Positions 8,511 to 16,857 of a stretch of 57,068 nt of DNA are shown here, piece after piece; within the stretch, counting starts at the first letter, position 1; every line of letters starts with the position of its first letter. The notes under the pieces were generated by a model that was not told where the DNA came from, did no database searches, and worked only from the letters and a program-made list of their open reading frames with translations. The translations under genes were made by a program, and so were the position numbers. Origin of the DNA: an uncultured Flavobacteriaceae bacterium (GTDB lineage Bacteria > Bacteroidota > Bacteroidia > Flavobacteriales > Flavobacteriaceae); contig CALGLR010000049.1 in NCBI GenBank assembly GCA_937959395.1, positions 1 through 57,068 of the forward strand, written 5' to 3'.

Positions 8511-8816
8511 TTATAATATGTAATGTTCCGGTGGAGGAAATATGAGGTTAAGATGCGGTTTAGAATACTTTTTAAAAAAATATCCTAAATCTTCTTCATT
8601 TTCTGAATTAAAATAATCTTCACATAATAATGGCAAGTCTAAAACTATGATTTCAAATTCTTTATTTTTTTCCTTGCCTTTTTCTTCCTCTTCTTCAGAA
8701 ATATCATAAAGGAAAGAAATATCAATAGAGTCATCAACAATTAACAGTATTGACGGCGCAGTTACTGAGACCATAAATAACGTGATAAAAAATATTGAAA
8801 TAAACTGTCTTAACAT
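8511..8816 (-). CDS. Small secreted or membrane-anchored protein (101 aa)
   Basis: I do not recognise the family. Residues 5-27 are a strong hydrophobic segment, either a signal peptide or a single membrane anchor. A Glu/Lys-rich stretch follows at 40-53, and the C-terminus is Pro-rich (FPPPEHYIL). It lies upstream of SulP copy 2 on the same strand (86-bp gap holding the palindrome at 8443-8465) and has a good -7 box of its own. It may be the first gene of the anion-transport cluster. A real gene is likely but the role is unknown. Confidence 0.6.
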   Translation of the reverse strand: MLRQFISIFFITLFMVSVTAPSILLIVDDSIDISFLYDISEEEEEKGKEKNKEFEIIVLDLPLLCEDYFNSENEEDLGYFFKKYSKPHLNLIFPPPEHYIL

Positions 8817-8835
8817 TTCTACTTTTGATGAAATG

Positions 8836-8843
8836 CAAATATA
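8836..8843 (-). promoter_or_regulatory. Candidate -7 box upstream of the 101-aa gene
   Basis: Minus strand reads TATATTTG, an exact TAnnTTTG match 20 bp before the start codon at 8816. It may drive the whole 8.8-3.5 kb anion-transport cluster. No clear -33 element. Confidence 0.4.
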
Positions 8844-8876
8844 TCATTTAAGAAATACGATTCTGTTAAATAAACT

Positions 8877-9635
8877 TTAAATATCGTTCAATAATTTAAT
8901 GTCATCACTTATGATCCAGCCCGTTTTACCATCGGCCAGCTTAATTTCTTTCCAGTTATTAATCGTGTCGATTACTTGAACTTTAGCACCTTCATGTATT
9001 ATAAATACTTCTTCACTTCTCATATTAGGCTCACTTTTAACTTGTGATTGTTGCGCAAAAACAATAGCAGGATTATTCGCTTTTTGCAAGCCATAATTAT
9101 GAAACGAAAAACCTAAACTTATAACTGTTAAGAATAAAGCAATGAAACTACCAACAAAAGAAAGGCGTTTTTTATTAGTTGTGTATGAAAAATAGTAAAA
9201 CAAGACTAAGATTACAAAAACAATAACTAATGACACTGTAAGTTTAGCCCAAGCATCAAAAGACATGCTTGTAGAAGCCTTTCTAACAAATTTTGACAGT
9301 CCAACCTCTGGAATAACGGCAATATCATCTACAGTCATATTGTTAGCAAACGACTTGTTGTTTAAAATGTCTTTATCTTTTGGTTTTAATTGAAGTGCTT
9401 TCTCGTAATAATAAACACTAGGTGCAACATTACTTAGTTTGTAATGTGAATTAGCCAAATTAAAATACAACTCGGCTGAATGTTCATTTGTTTTTAAAAT
9501 AGCATCATACTTATCTATAGCCTCTGCATATTTCCCATCATTATACAACTTATTTCCTTGCTCAAAAAGAGTTTCATTTTGTGCAAAGAGTATTCCGTTT
9601 AAGAATAAAAAAAGTATTATAATTAAAGCTCTCAT
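8877..9635 (-). CDS. batE: BatE: TPR and SH3-like protein of the aerotolerance cluster
   Basis: Last gene of the bat operon. The 252-aa protein has a signal peptide (1-19), tetratricopeptide repeats at about 22-100, two membrane segments near 130-150 and 160-178, and a C-terminal bacterial SH3 domain (about 195-250, with GWI near the end). It overlaps batD by 4 bp (ATGA), so translation is probably coupled. Bat proteins are thought to form a periplasmic/inner-membrane complex involved in stress tolerance; the mechanism is not established. Confidence 0.9.
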   Translation of the reverse strand: MRALIIILFLFLNGILFAQNETLFEQGNKLYNDGKYAEAIDKYDAILKTNEHSAELYFNLANSHYKLSNVAPSVYYYEKALQLKPKDKDILNNKSFANNMTVDDIAVIPEVGLSKFVRKASTSMSFDAWAKLTVSLVIVFVILVLFYYFSYTTNKKRLSFVGSFIALFLTVISLGFSFHNYGLQKANNPAIVFAQQSQVKSEPNMRSEEVFIIHEGAKVQVIDTINNWKEIKLADGKTGWIISDDIKLLNDI

Positions 9636-11404
9636 CTAATTTCTTTATCAATTAATGAAATGGTTTCTGCTGCTTTTTCATAATCTTGCTGCATGGTTAC
9701 ATTCGTTATTGGCGTATATCTAGCAAGCTCACAATTTTCTAAAAGAGCATCAAACCCTTCTACCGTACTTCTATTTACTTGTCTTTCGGTTAATATTGAT
9801 TTGACACGATCTTTACTTAAATCGCTAGTTTCAATAGATAGTTTTCCTTTTAAATAATTATGTAGTGCTTTTTCTAAAGCGACATAAAAGGCTTCTTTTT
9901 GGCCTAAAGCTTTTTTAGCTGCTCCTAAGTATTTTTTGGCTAACCGGTCTGCCTTTCTCGTTTTATTTCCAACAACATCTAAACTACGTTCTTCACGCTT
10001 TCTTCTATAAACAATTGCTAAAGGGATGGCTAATAAAGGAAGAAGCAAACTGCTCCAAAATAATTTTGATTTAAAGAAATAATTAGACGACTTAGAAACT
10101 AAATTCGAATTGGTTTTTATAAATGCAAATTGATCATTGCTCTTTATAACACGTTTATTATCTCCATTCACAGATGATATATCATTATCATCTGATCCAT
10201 TTACAGGGCCTTCAATGACATTAATTATTTTTTCCCCAGAAGAAATTCTCTTATAAGTTTCTGTTTTAGGATCGAAATAAGAAAAAGAAATAATTGGCAA
10301 TGGGTATTTCCCCTTGTACTGAGGAACAATGGTATATGTATCTGAAATACGGCCTTGCATTCCTCCTAAATTAGTTCTTACTCTTTCTGAATGTTCTGGC
10401 TCATAAACTTCTAAAGAACTAGGCACTTTTAATTTAGGGAGTTTTATTAATTTTAAATTTCCTTTACCAGAAACTTCAACTTTTGCCTGTAATGATTCGT
10501 TAGCATTCAATGAACTTTTCGTGGTCATTAATTTAAAATCAAATACTCCAACTGCACCAGTAAAATCTGAAGGTTTTCCTTCTTCTGGTAATGGCCTTAC
10601 CTCTATAGAGCGTTTTCCTGCTGTTATGGTTTCATGCGCTGTTCTCATTATACGCCCTCCAAAAATGTCTCGCCTTTTTGTAGGCACATCGATACTCACA
10701 TCTAATACTAAAGGTTCTATCTCTAATTTCCCTGTTTTTTGAGGATACAACACCGTTTTTCTTAATACCACATAACGATAGTCTTCTCCTTTGTATTCAC
10801 CATTTAATATTTTTAAGCCTTTAATATCTATATTTTGACTCCAAAACCCATCGTATTTTGGATTGTCTGTTTCTCTCCAATTACTTACCCCAGTATTTGG
10901 AGAAACATATAGTTTGTAAACTACAGTAAGCGCTTCATTTAAATAAGGTTTATTATTTGAAATCTCAGCAACTAAATGAATATTATCGCTTGCTATAAAA
11001 TCGGAATCATTACCATTTTTAGGCTTCTGTACCGCTTTAGTAACTGTAATTTGTACCACCTGAGATTTATAAACTTCTCTATCTATCTCAATAGTTGCTT
11101 GATTAATTTTAAACTTCCCTACTCGCACTGGAGCTAAAAAATAACTATAGGTTTTAGCAAAAGATCGTTTACCATTAATCCATGAATTACTTACCGAAGT
11201 GTTAGGCCCGCCTATAACTTTGAAATTTTCGAAACTTGGAGGATTAAAATTATCTCCATCTTTATTCATTTCAAAATCAACACGCAAACGCTCATTAACA
11301 CCTAACTTTTTCTTACTTACTTTAGCTTGAAACTTAACTTGCGAAAACACCGTACTCGTAAAGAGCAGTATTAGTATGATTGATATGTATTTAATACTTT
11401 TCAT
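9632..11404 (-). CDS. batD: BatD: aerotolerance cluster membrane protein
   Basis: Exported, membrane-anchored protein of about 590 aa from the start used here. It has a signal peptide (MKSIKYISIILILLF...), an oxygen-tolerance/BatD region of repeated beta-sandwich domains through about residue 420, one membrane segment near 450-470, and a cytoplasmic C-terminus. The frame is open back to 11482, but the extra 26 codons are translated from the palindromic repeat at 11431-11500 and precede a perfect signal peptide, so the ATG at 11404 is preferred. It overlaps batE by 4 bp. Confidence 0.92.
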   Translation of the reverse strand: MKSIKYISIILILLFTSTVFSQVKFQAKVSKKKLGVNERLRVDFEMNKDGDNFNPPSFENFKVIGGPNTSVSNSWINGKRSFAKTYSYFLAPVRVGKFKINQATIEIDREVYKSQVVQITVTKAVQKPKNGNDSDFIASDNIHLVAEISNNKPYLNEALTVVYKLYVSPNTGVSNWRETDNPKYDGFWSQNIDIKGLKILNGEYKGEDYRYVVLRKTVLYPQKTGKLEIEPLVLDVSIDVPTKRRDIFGGRIMRTAHETITAGKRSIEVRPLPEEGKPSDFTGAVGVFDFKLMTTKSSLNANESLQAKVEVSGKGNLKLIKLPKLKVPSSLEVYEPEHSERVRTNLGGMQGRISDTYTIVPQYKGKYPLPIISFSYFDPKTETYKRISSGEKIINVIEGPVNGSDDNDISSVNGDNKRVIKSNDQFAFIKTNSNLVSKSSNYFFKSKLFWSSLLLPLLAIPLAIVYRRKREERSLDVVGNKTRKADRLAKKYLGAAKKALGQKEAFYVALEKALHNYLKGKLSIETSDLSKDRVKSILTERQVNRSTVEGFDALLENCELARYTPITNVTMQQDYEKAAETISLIDKEIR

Positions 11405-11430
11405 AATAACTTTTAGAACAACTACAAATG

Positions 11431-11500
11431 ATTTACGATTGGAGATTTTTGATTTACGATTTTTAAAGAATTCAAAAATCATAAATCTTCAATCGTAAAT
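11431..11500. repeat. Palindromic repeat in the batC-batD gap
   Basis: Arms 11431-11448 and 11483-11500 are inverted repeats matching 17 of 18 bases. The 25 bases at 11431-11455 recur exactly at 22509-22533, in the moxR-DUF58 gap, and a looser relative lies at 21600-21635. On the operon mRNA it would form a long hairpin just before batD. Confidence 0.75.
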
Positions 11501-11505
11501 CACGA

Positions 11506-12357
11506 TTACCAATCTTTATCGGTTTGTACCTTTGCTCCTTTTACTTTCTTTGCGTTTATTTTTTCTTGAACTTTTTGTTCTTGATTATTCATTGCTTCTA
11601 GCAAATTTTTAATTTGCTGAGGCGATAATTGACCAGGTTGTTGTTGCGGTTGTTGCTTTTTATCGTCATTACCCTCTTTCCCTTCATCTTTTTTCTCCTC
11701 TTTAGGCTTTCCTTTATCATCTTCAGGTTTATCATCACCTTCGTTTTTATCTTTATCTCCTTTGTCTTTTTCATCTTCTTTTTCATCACCTTTATCTTCC
11801 TCTTCTTTTTCGTCTTCCTTTTTATCTTCGTTTTCTTTATCCTTTTCCTTATCGCTTTTATTTTCTCCGTCTTTGTCTTCTTCTTGAGGATCTTCTTTTT
11901 GGCCTTTAGCACATTCTTTTGCCAATCCTAAGTTGTAGCGGGTTTCTTCATCTTTAGGATTATTTCTTAATGCATTTTTAAAAGCTTCAACGGCTTCTTT
12001 ACATTTCTTTTTTTGCATTAAAATGTTGCCAATATTATGATATATTTTATATTTTTCAGTTTTATCTATAGCATTTTTTGCTGCTTCTTGATTTCGATAT
12101 AATGCTTCTTCAAAATTTTCCTTTTCGTAATAAGAATGTGCTAAATTGTAAGTGCCTGAAACACTTGTTGACTTAACAGATATCGCTTTGCGGTATTCTT
12201 TTTCGGCTAAAACAAAATCATCACTTTCTACCAAATCATTTGCCTCTGCGACATAATTATTTGACTTTTGAAGTTCTAGAACTTCAGCGTCTTCACTTTC
12301 TTGAGCAAAAGAAAATGCTGAAATTAAGATAAGTATGTATGCTATTAATTGTTTCAT
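11506..12357 (-). CDS. batC: BatC: TPR protein with charged low-complexity tail
   Basis: A 283-aa exported protein: signal peptide at 1-18, tetratricopeptide repeats at about 30-150, then some 90 residues made almost entirely of Lys, Glu and Asp. A Gln/Pro-rich patch (QQPQQQPGQLSPQQ) and a short helical end follow. The TPR region fits BatC. The tail is unusually long and its DNA gives open frames on both strands, which are shadows. It is separated from batD by the palindromic repeat and from batB by an SDR gene. Confidence 0.88.
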   Translation of the reverse strand: MKQLIAYILILISAFSFAQESEDAEVLELQKSNNYVAEANDLVESDDFVLAEKEYRKAISVKSTSVSGTYNLAHSYYEKENFEEALYRNQEAAKNAIDKTEKYKIYHNIGNILMQKKKCKEAVEAFKNALRNNPKDEETRYNLGLAKECAKGQKEDPQEEDKDGENKSDKEKDKENEDKKEDEKEEEDKGDEKEDEKDKGDKDKNEGDDKPEDDKGKPKEEKKDEGKEGNDDKKQQPQQQPGQLSPQQIKNLLEAMNNQEQKVQEKINAKKVKGAKVQTDKDW

Positions 12358-12466
12358 TTGTATTTACGACAGTAATTTACTTATAAATTAGCCTCTAAAT
12401 CTATTAAACTCTGTATTATAATTGAGTTAAAGGTTTTATAAAATTTAATCTTATCACGAATAAATA

Positions 12467-13144
12467 TTACCACAGTAATACTTTTTCGTTTTCTGAATCC
12501 CAAAATACACCATTATTAAAATCACTATCTATAAATTTGAAAATATTTTCTGCGGATTGTTCAGGAGACAATCTGGCGTTTTTAATGTTACTTTCTATTA
12601 TTGTTGTTTTTACCCAACCTGGATGAATAGATGCCACTTTAATTTTATTTTTTAACCTATTTGTAAGAATTTTAGTATACATGTTTAATGCACTTTTCGA
12701 CATCCTATATGCTACAGAATCTGTTAATTCACAAACATCTAATGAACCCATTTTTGATGAGACATTTAGTATCATTCCATTTTCATTAATCAATTCAATC
12801 ATTGGTTCGGTAAAAAAAACTGTTCCAGTAACGTTAACATTAAAAGTCTGATCGAAAGCATCTCTTTCTGGATGAAAAGTACCTAAATCTGGCCCTATAC
12901 CAGCATTATTGATTAAAATATCTATGTGCTTAAAAGTTTTTGAAATCTTTTGATGTGCATTCTTAATACTTACAGGATTTGAAAGATCTAATTCTAAAGG
13001 ATGAAAATTTTTGTGCTGCAGGTTTTCAATGACACCATTCCTACTTGTTCCGATAACAAAAAAGTCTTCATTCAGCATTTTTTTTGCAAGAGCAAGTCCA
13101 ATTCCCTTACTTGCACCAGTAATTAAAACCACTTTGTTCATCAT
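12467..13144 (-). CDS. Short-chain dehydrogenase/reductase
   Basis: A 225-aa cytoplasmic NAD(P)-dependent oxidoreductase. It shows the nucleotide-binding TGxxxGIG (GASKGIGLA near residue 10), NNAG (near 80) and the catalytic YxxxK (YRMSK near 146). The substrate is unknown. It is closest in style to CsgA/YciK-like carbonyl reductases. It lies between batB and batC on the same strand, which is not its usual neighbourhood, so it appears inserted into the bat operon. A start at the second Met (13141) is equally possible. Confidence 0.9.
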   Translation of the reverse strand: MMNKVVLITGASKGIGLALAKKMLNEDFFVIGTSRNGVIENLQHKNFHPLELDLSNPVSIKNAHQKISKTFKHIDILINNAGIGPDLGTFHPERDAFDQTFNVNVTGTVFFTEPMIELINENGMILNVSSKMGSLDVCELTDSVAYRMSKSALNMYTKILTNRLKNKIKVASIHPGWVKTTIIESNIKNARLSPEQSAENIFKFIDSDFNNGVFWDSENEKVLLW

Positions 13145-13196
13145 TATTTATTCAAAAGTTTCATTTAGATGATTAAGATTACCACATGCTCGGGAA

Positions 13197-14234
13197 CTAG
13201 AAATTTTCATTAAATAAATTAAGTTTTTTTAACCATGCCGTTTTTCGGTCTAGTAAAAAGATATCTATGAATAATAATAGAATTCCAAAACCTAAAAACC
13301 ATTGGAAACGGTCTTTAAAATCGGCATATTGTTTTGCTTCAAATTCTGTTTTATCCATTTTATTTAAGACATCTCCAATCTCTTCTACTACTTTATTTGT
13401 GCTTTTCCCGTTTACATATATTCCATCACCTTCTTCTGCTATTTTTTTAAGTGTCTCTTCATTTAATCTAGTAATAACTGTTTCACCTCTTTTGTCTTTC
13501 TTATAATTTAATACGACACCATTTCTTTTAATAGGAATTGGTCCTCCTTTTATATCGCCCACTCCAATTGTAAATATTCTAATCCCTTCTTCTTTCGCTT
13601 CCTCTGCGACAGATACCGCTGCCTCACTATGATCTTCTCCGTCTGAAATGATAACCAATACACGATTGGTTTGCTCTTCGTCATCATAATACGTTTTTGC
13701 TAATTCTATGGCTTCATCTATTGCAGTTCCTTGAGAGGAAAGCATATCTGTATTCATATTATGAAGAAACATTTTTGCCGAAGCATAATCTGTAGTTATT
13801 GGTAATTGCGGAAATGCTTTTCCAGCATAAGCAATAATACCAACTCTATCGCTTCCTAAATTATTAACGATTTGAGTTACCAGTTGTTTTGATTTTTCTA
13901 AACGATTAGGAGCGACATCTTCTGCAAGCATGCTTTTTGAAACATCGACAGCAAATACAATATCTACGCCTTCGCGTTTTACCGTCTCTAATTTTGTTCC
14001 TATTTTAGGATTTACTAATGCAAAACTTAAACTACCAAATGCTAAACATAAAACGAATAACTTTAAAGCCGATTTAAATAATGATTTATTTGGACTTAGT
14101 CGTTTTAATAGTTGTTGATTCGCAAATTTGTTTTGTGCTCGCCTTCTCCAAAATTGTAAAATTACAAATAGGAATACTAACCCAGGAATTATGAGTAGCG
14201 TCCAAAACCATATTTTTTCTTCTAATTGAAACAT
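13197..14234 (-). CDS. batB: BatB: von Willebrand factor A domain membrane protein
   Basis: A 345-aa inner-membrane protein: membrane segments at about 8-28 and 57-76, a VWA domain at about 90-290 with MIDAS residues Asp97, Ser99 and Ser101 (DVSKS), and a C-terminal membrane segment near 315-335. This architecture is that of BatA/BatB, which bind metal through MIDAS and are thought to work with the MoxR ATPase. It is separated from batA by about 4.7 kb of unrelated genes. Confidence 0.93.
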   Translation of the reverse strand: MFQLEEKIWFWTLLIIPGLVFLFVILQFWRRRAQNKFANQQLLKRLSPNKSLFKSALKLFVLCLAFGSLSFALVNPKIGTKLETVKREGVDIVFAVDVSKSMLAEDVAPNRLEKSKQLVTQIVNNLGSDRVGIIAYAGKAFPQLPITTDYASAKMFLHNMNTDMLSSQGTAIDEAIELAKTYYDDEEQTNRVLVIISDGEDHSEAAVSVAEEAKEEGIRIFTIGVGDIKGGPIPIKRNGVVLNYKKDKRGETVITRLNEETLKKIAEEGDGIYVNGKSTNKVVEEIGDVLNKMDKTEFEAKQYADFKDRFQWFLGFGILLLFIDIFLLDRKTAWLKKLNLFNENF

Positions 14235-14303
14235 TTTATCAGTAATTAGTCATTAGGTTTTAGTCATTAAAGCTTACTCTAACGGCTAATCTCTAATTCT
14301 CAT

Positions 14304-14819
14304 TTAATCTTCTTTTTCTATATTAACTATTAACTCTTTTAGTCTTGTTTTTGTTTCTTCTGAAACTTTATTATCCTCAGACCATGTATGACAATGGCCT
14401 TTGTATTCCATTCCTAAATAATTAGCACTTTCAACAAATGGCATTGTAAAACCATCAAATGTTTTATCGTAATCACTACAGCTTATTACCGCCATATTCA
14501 TTCCTCTTAGCTTCCTACCAATGTCTTTCTCTTTCATTAAAAAATCTGATATTCGATCTAAAAACACCTTTAACAAACCACTCATTGTATACCAATAAAT
14601 TGGAGTTGCAAATACTATGGTTTTATAATTGGCGACAATGTCTTTAAAAACCGCATTAAAATCATCGTCACTATTTTTAAAATCGTAGTCGAAATGATTA
14701 ATGTTTTTGGTATTTAAATCTAAAATATCAAAATTTGTGTTCTCTTGAAAAAAAGTAACAATCTTACTTGTATTCCCTTCACTTCTTGCACTTGCTTGTA
14801 TGATGATTCCTTTTTTCAA
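14304..14819 (-). CDS. Flavodoxin-fold NAD(P)H-dependent oxidoreductase
   Basis: A 171-aa soluble flavoprotein of the NADPH-dependent FMN reductase type. The N-terminal phosphate-binding loop (QASARSEGNTSKI, residues 8-20) binds FMN. The ATPIYWYTMSGLLKVFLDR segment near residue 95 is the hallmark of this family. The electron acceptor is unknown. It lies 1 bp from the Coa1-like gene on the same strand and is part of the material between batA and batB. Short TTAGTCATTA direct repeats fill the gap to batB. Confidence 0.9.
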   Translation of the reverse strand: MKKGIIIQASARSEGNTSKIVTFFQENTNFDILDLNTKNINHFDYDFKNSDDDFNAVFKDIVANYKTIVFATPIYWYTMSGLLKVFLDRISDFLMKEKDIGRKLRGMNMAVISCSDYDKTFDGFTMPFVESANYLGMEYKGHCHTWSEDNKVSEETKTRLKELIVNIEKED

Positions 14820-14820
14820 T

Positions 14821-15249
14821 TTACAATATGTTAATTATGGTTTGTTTAGGTTCTCTAGCTCTTATACTAATCTTCTCGTATTTCCAATCTGATCCTTTTT
14901 TATTAGCAAAAATATCTAACATTCCTTTTCCTTCAGAACCTTTTACTCTCACTTTTGTAACAACTGAATTCCCCTCATTAGAATATTTTACAGAACCTTC
15001 TAAAATTGTCATTTTGTCCATAGGTTTTAACTCCCCCAATAATTCTTTTACTTCTTCATTTTCCTTTGCTAGCTTAAATGCATTTTCATAAAGTAAAACA
15101 TCTGTATACGCTTTTGCTATCTGTGCTGTATCTTCTCCAATTCTTGACGAACTTAAAGCGACAACTATTGCAGCAATTAATACTGTTAATGGCACAAGCC
15201 ATTTCCAATTTCGCTGCCACCAGCTTTTATGTTTTATTAGCTCGTTCAT
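14821..15249 (-). CDS. Coa1-family protein
   Basis: A 142-aa protein with one N-terminal membrane segment (about residues 14-32, preceded by WWQRNWKWLVP) and a small alpha/beta domain, matching bacterial proteins assigned to the cytochrome oxidase assembly factor Coa1/Tim21-like family. The assignment rests on overall form and the typical WWxRNWKW start. No cytochrome oxidase gene is in the window, so its role here is open. It is adjacent to the flavodoxin-fold gene and probably co-transcribed. Confidence 0.8.
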   Translation of the reverse strand: MNELIKHKSWWQRNWKWLVPLTVLIAAIVVALSSSRIGEDTAQIAKAYTDVLLYENAFKLAKENEEVKELLGELKPMDKMTILEGSVKYSNEGNSVVTKVRVKGSEGKGMLDIFANKKGSDWKYEKISIRAREPKQTIINIL

Positions 15250-15316
15250 TTTTTTCTACTAAATACTTAATATTCAGCAATTAATTTTCAACAAATCATT
15301 ACTTGCAAGTATCAAA

Positions 15317-16117
15317 TTAATAACATTTTTTATATTCAAAAAGAATAGGAGTCATTAATTGGATATTCTCACTTTTTTTATTGATTTTTCTCATTCCTAG
15401 CAAGAATTCAAGTTTTTGTTCTTGAGTTAAATTTTTAAGAGAAAAATAAGTGCTATTTTCTCCCTCTTTTCCTCTAATTATTTTACATGTAGGAGTTATT
15501 TTCTTGTCAAATTTTTTCTCGTATGCGGTAATTACATCATTAACTTGATCTATATCATCTCTCCTTTTATCTCTAGGACAACAAGTTGAACCATAAGACC
15601 AGTTGTAATAAGAGATTTTAGTATTCTCTATAGTATTATAATCTAAAAAATTAATTTTAGGAAGATTTTCGAATTTAATAATACTATCTACTGTAACTAT
15701 ATTATTTTCAGTTTTGCTAATTTCATAATATATGTCAGAGGCACTAGGTTCTATACACAAACCTTCCCTTGTTGCTTCTTGTTCTATTTTATCATAATAA
15801 TCCCAGTTTGGCGTAATTACAGTTATTTTATTATCCTTAGTATAAGCAAGGTTTTTTTTAACCCTATTAATTAAATCACTAGTATTCAAAACCCTAGAAT
15901 CATTAAGTATTACATCTGAAACAAATTTATATTTTTGAAATAACTGTTTTTGAATTAGAGGAATATTCAATAATAAATTATTCTCCTTAATTGTAATATT
16001 ATTATCATCTATCCTAATCACATTAGAAAGAATGTTATCTTTTATAACTTGCGAATTAACCTTCGAGACTGATAATAGAATTATTAAAATTGATATTTTA
16101 AAGATTTGTTTTGACAT
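15317..16117 (-). CDS. Exported protein of unknown function; candidate immunity protein
   Basis: A 266-aa protein with a clear signal peptide (residues 1-22, ending VNSQ) and no other membrane segment, so probably periplasmic. Cys residues around STCCPRD and TPTC could form disulfides. I do not recognise the family. It follows the TssD-peptidase effector and the lipoprotein on the same strand, 112 bp after the lipoprotein. Exported proteins next to antibacterial effectors are often immunity proteins; that role is inference from position and location only. Confidence 0.65.
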   Translation of the reverse strand: MSKQIFKISILIILLSVSKVNSQVIKDNILSNVIRIDDNNITIKENNLLLNIPLIQKQLFQKYKFVSDVILNDSRVLNTSDLINRVKKNLAYTKDNKITVITPNWDYYDKIEQEATREGLCIEPSASDIYYEISKTENNIVTVDSIIKFENLPKINFLDYNTIENTKISYYNWSYGSTCCPRDKRRDDIDQVNDVITAYEKKFDKKITPTCKIIRGKEGENSTYFSLKNLTQEQKLEFLLGMRKINKKSENIQLMTPILFEYKKCY

Positions 16118-16229
16118 TCACTTCTTTTTTCAAAAATTTCATAAGATAAGACTAATCTCACTTAAATTTTTTAATATAACTTCTCTGTTTCACCAACCTA
16201 ATATGTTTTTACACAATTAAATCTTCTAC

Positions 16230-16853
16230 TTAATTATCTTCGTGAGGGTAAAAACTACGTTCTAAAATCTCTCCAGTTACACCATCTACTTTTATGACTT
16301 CTCTTCTTCCAAATTCTTTCCTGTATGTAATAAACCAATCTGTACCTTCACTATCATTTCTTCTTGCAATAGAAGTATTCTTATCAAACAAATTAATAGT
16401 ATCTTTTTCTTTTTTGATTAGCTCAAGTAATTGTTCAAAAGTGAACTTAAAAGGTTTGTCATAGTCTATTTCTTCAGATAGACTACTATTAGAATTATAT
16501 TTTTTCCAAATTCCTTTTTGGAACTTCCCTCCTTGTTTAAACCTCTCTCCTTTTAGTTTTAAAACACCATTATTATGATATTCCTTATAAACATAAAATA
16601 ACTCCGGATCCTTCGGAGTTTCATATTCGATATAAATTAAAGATTCTCCATCACCTGCTTGCATCTGTTCTATTTTTTTTCCACTTTCCAATAAGAAACT
16701 ATATTCATTATTAACTTTATTTTTATTGAAAGTTTCTATGTCAAATTTTTCAGTAGTCATTTCGCTTTGATTTTTTATCTTTTGCTTACTCTCTTCTTGT
16801 CCATTACAAGAAAAAAGAATAAGTATTAAGGTAATTATAGGTATAATTTTCAT
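16230..16853 (-). CDS. Lipoprotein with MORN-like segment; candidate immunity protein
   Basis: A 207-aa lipoprotein: hydrophobic signal with lipobox ending ILILFSC, Cys at residue 16. The middle (KEYHNNGVLKLKGERFKQGG) resembles one MORN/YwqK-type repeat. The C-terminal half resembles no family I know. It starts 4 bp after the stop of the TssD-peptidase gene and is surely co-translated with it. That coupling and its cell-envelope location make it the first candidate for immunity to that effector. No experiment or homology supports this yet. Confidence 0.7.
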   Translation of the reverse strand: MKIIPIITLILILFSCNGQEESKQKIKNQSEMTTEKFDIETFNKNKVNNEYSFLLESGKKIEQMQAGDGESLIYIEYETPKDPELFYVYKEYHNNGVLKLKGERFKQGGKFQKGIWKKYNSNSSLSEEIDYDKPFKFTFEQLLELIKKEKDTINLFDKNTSIARRNDSEGTDWFITYRKEFGRREVIKVDGVTGEILERSFYPHEDN

Positions 16854-16857
16854 CGAT

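Noticed and set aside
11405-11482. 26-codon N-terminal extension of batD
   Set aside because: It is translated from a palindromic repeat and would place residues before a normal signal peptide. The Met at 11404 is a better start.
11629-11931. Plus-strand open frame rich in Phe/Ile/Leu opposite batC
   Set aside because: It is the complement of the Lys/Glu-rich low-complexity tail of BatC. Its apparent hydrophobicity is a by-product of that composition.
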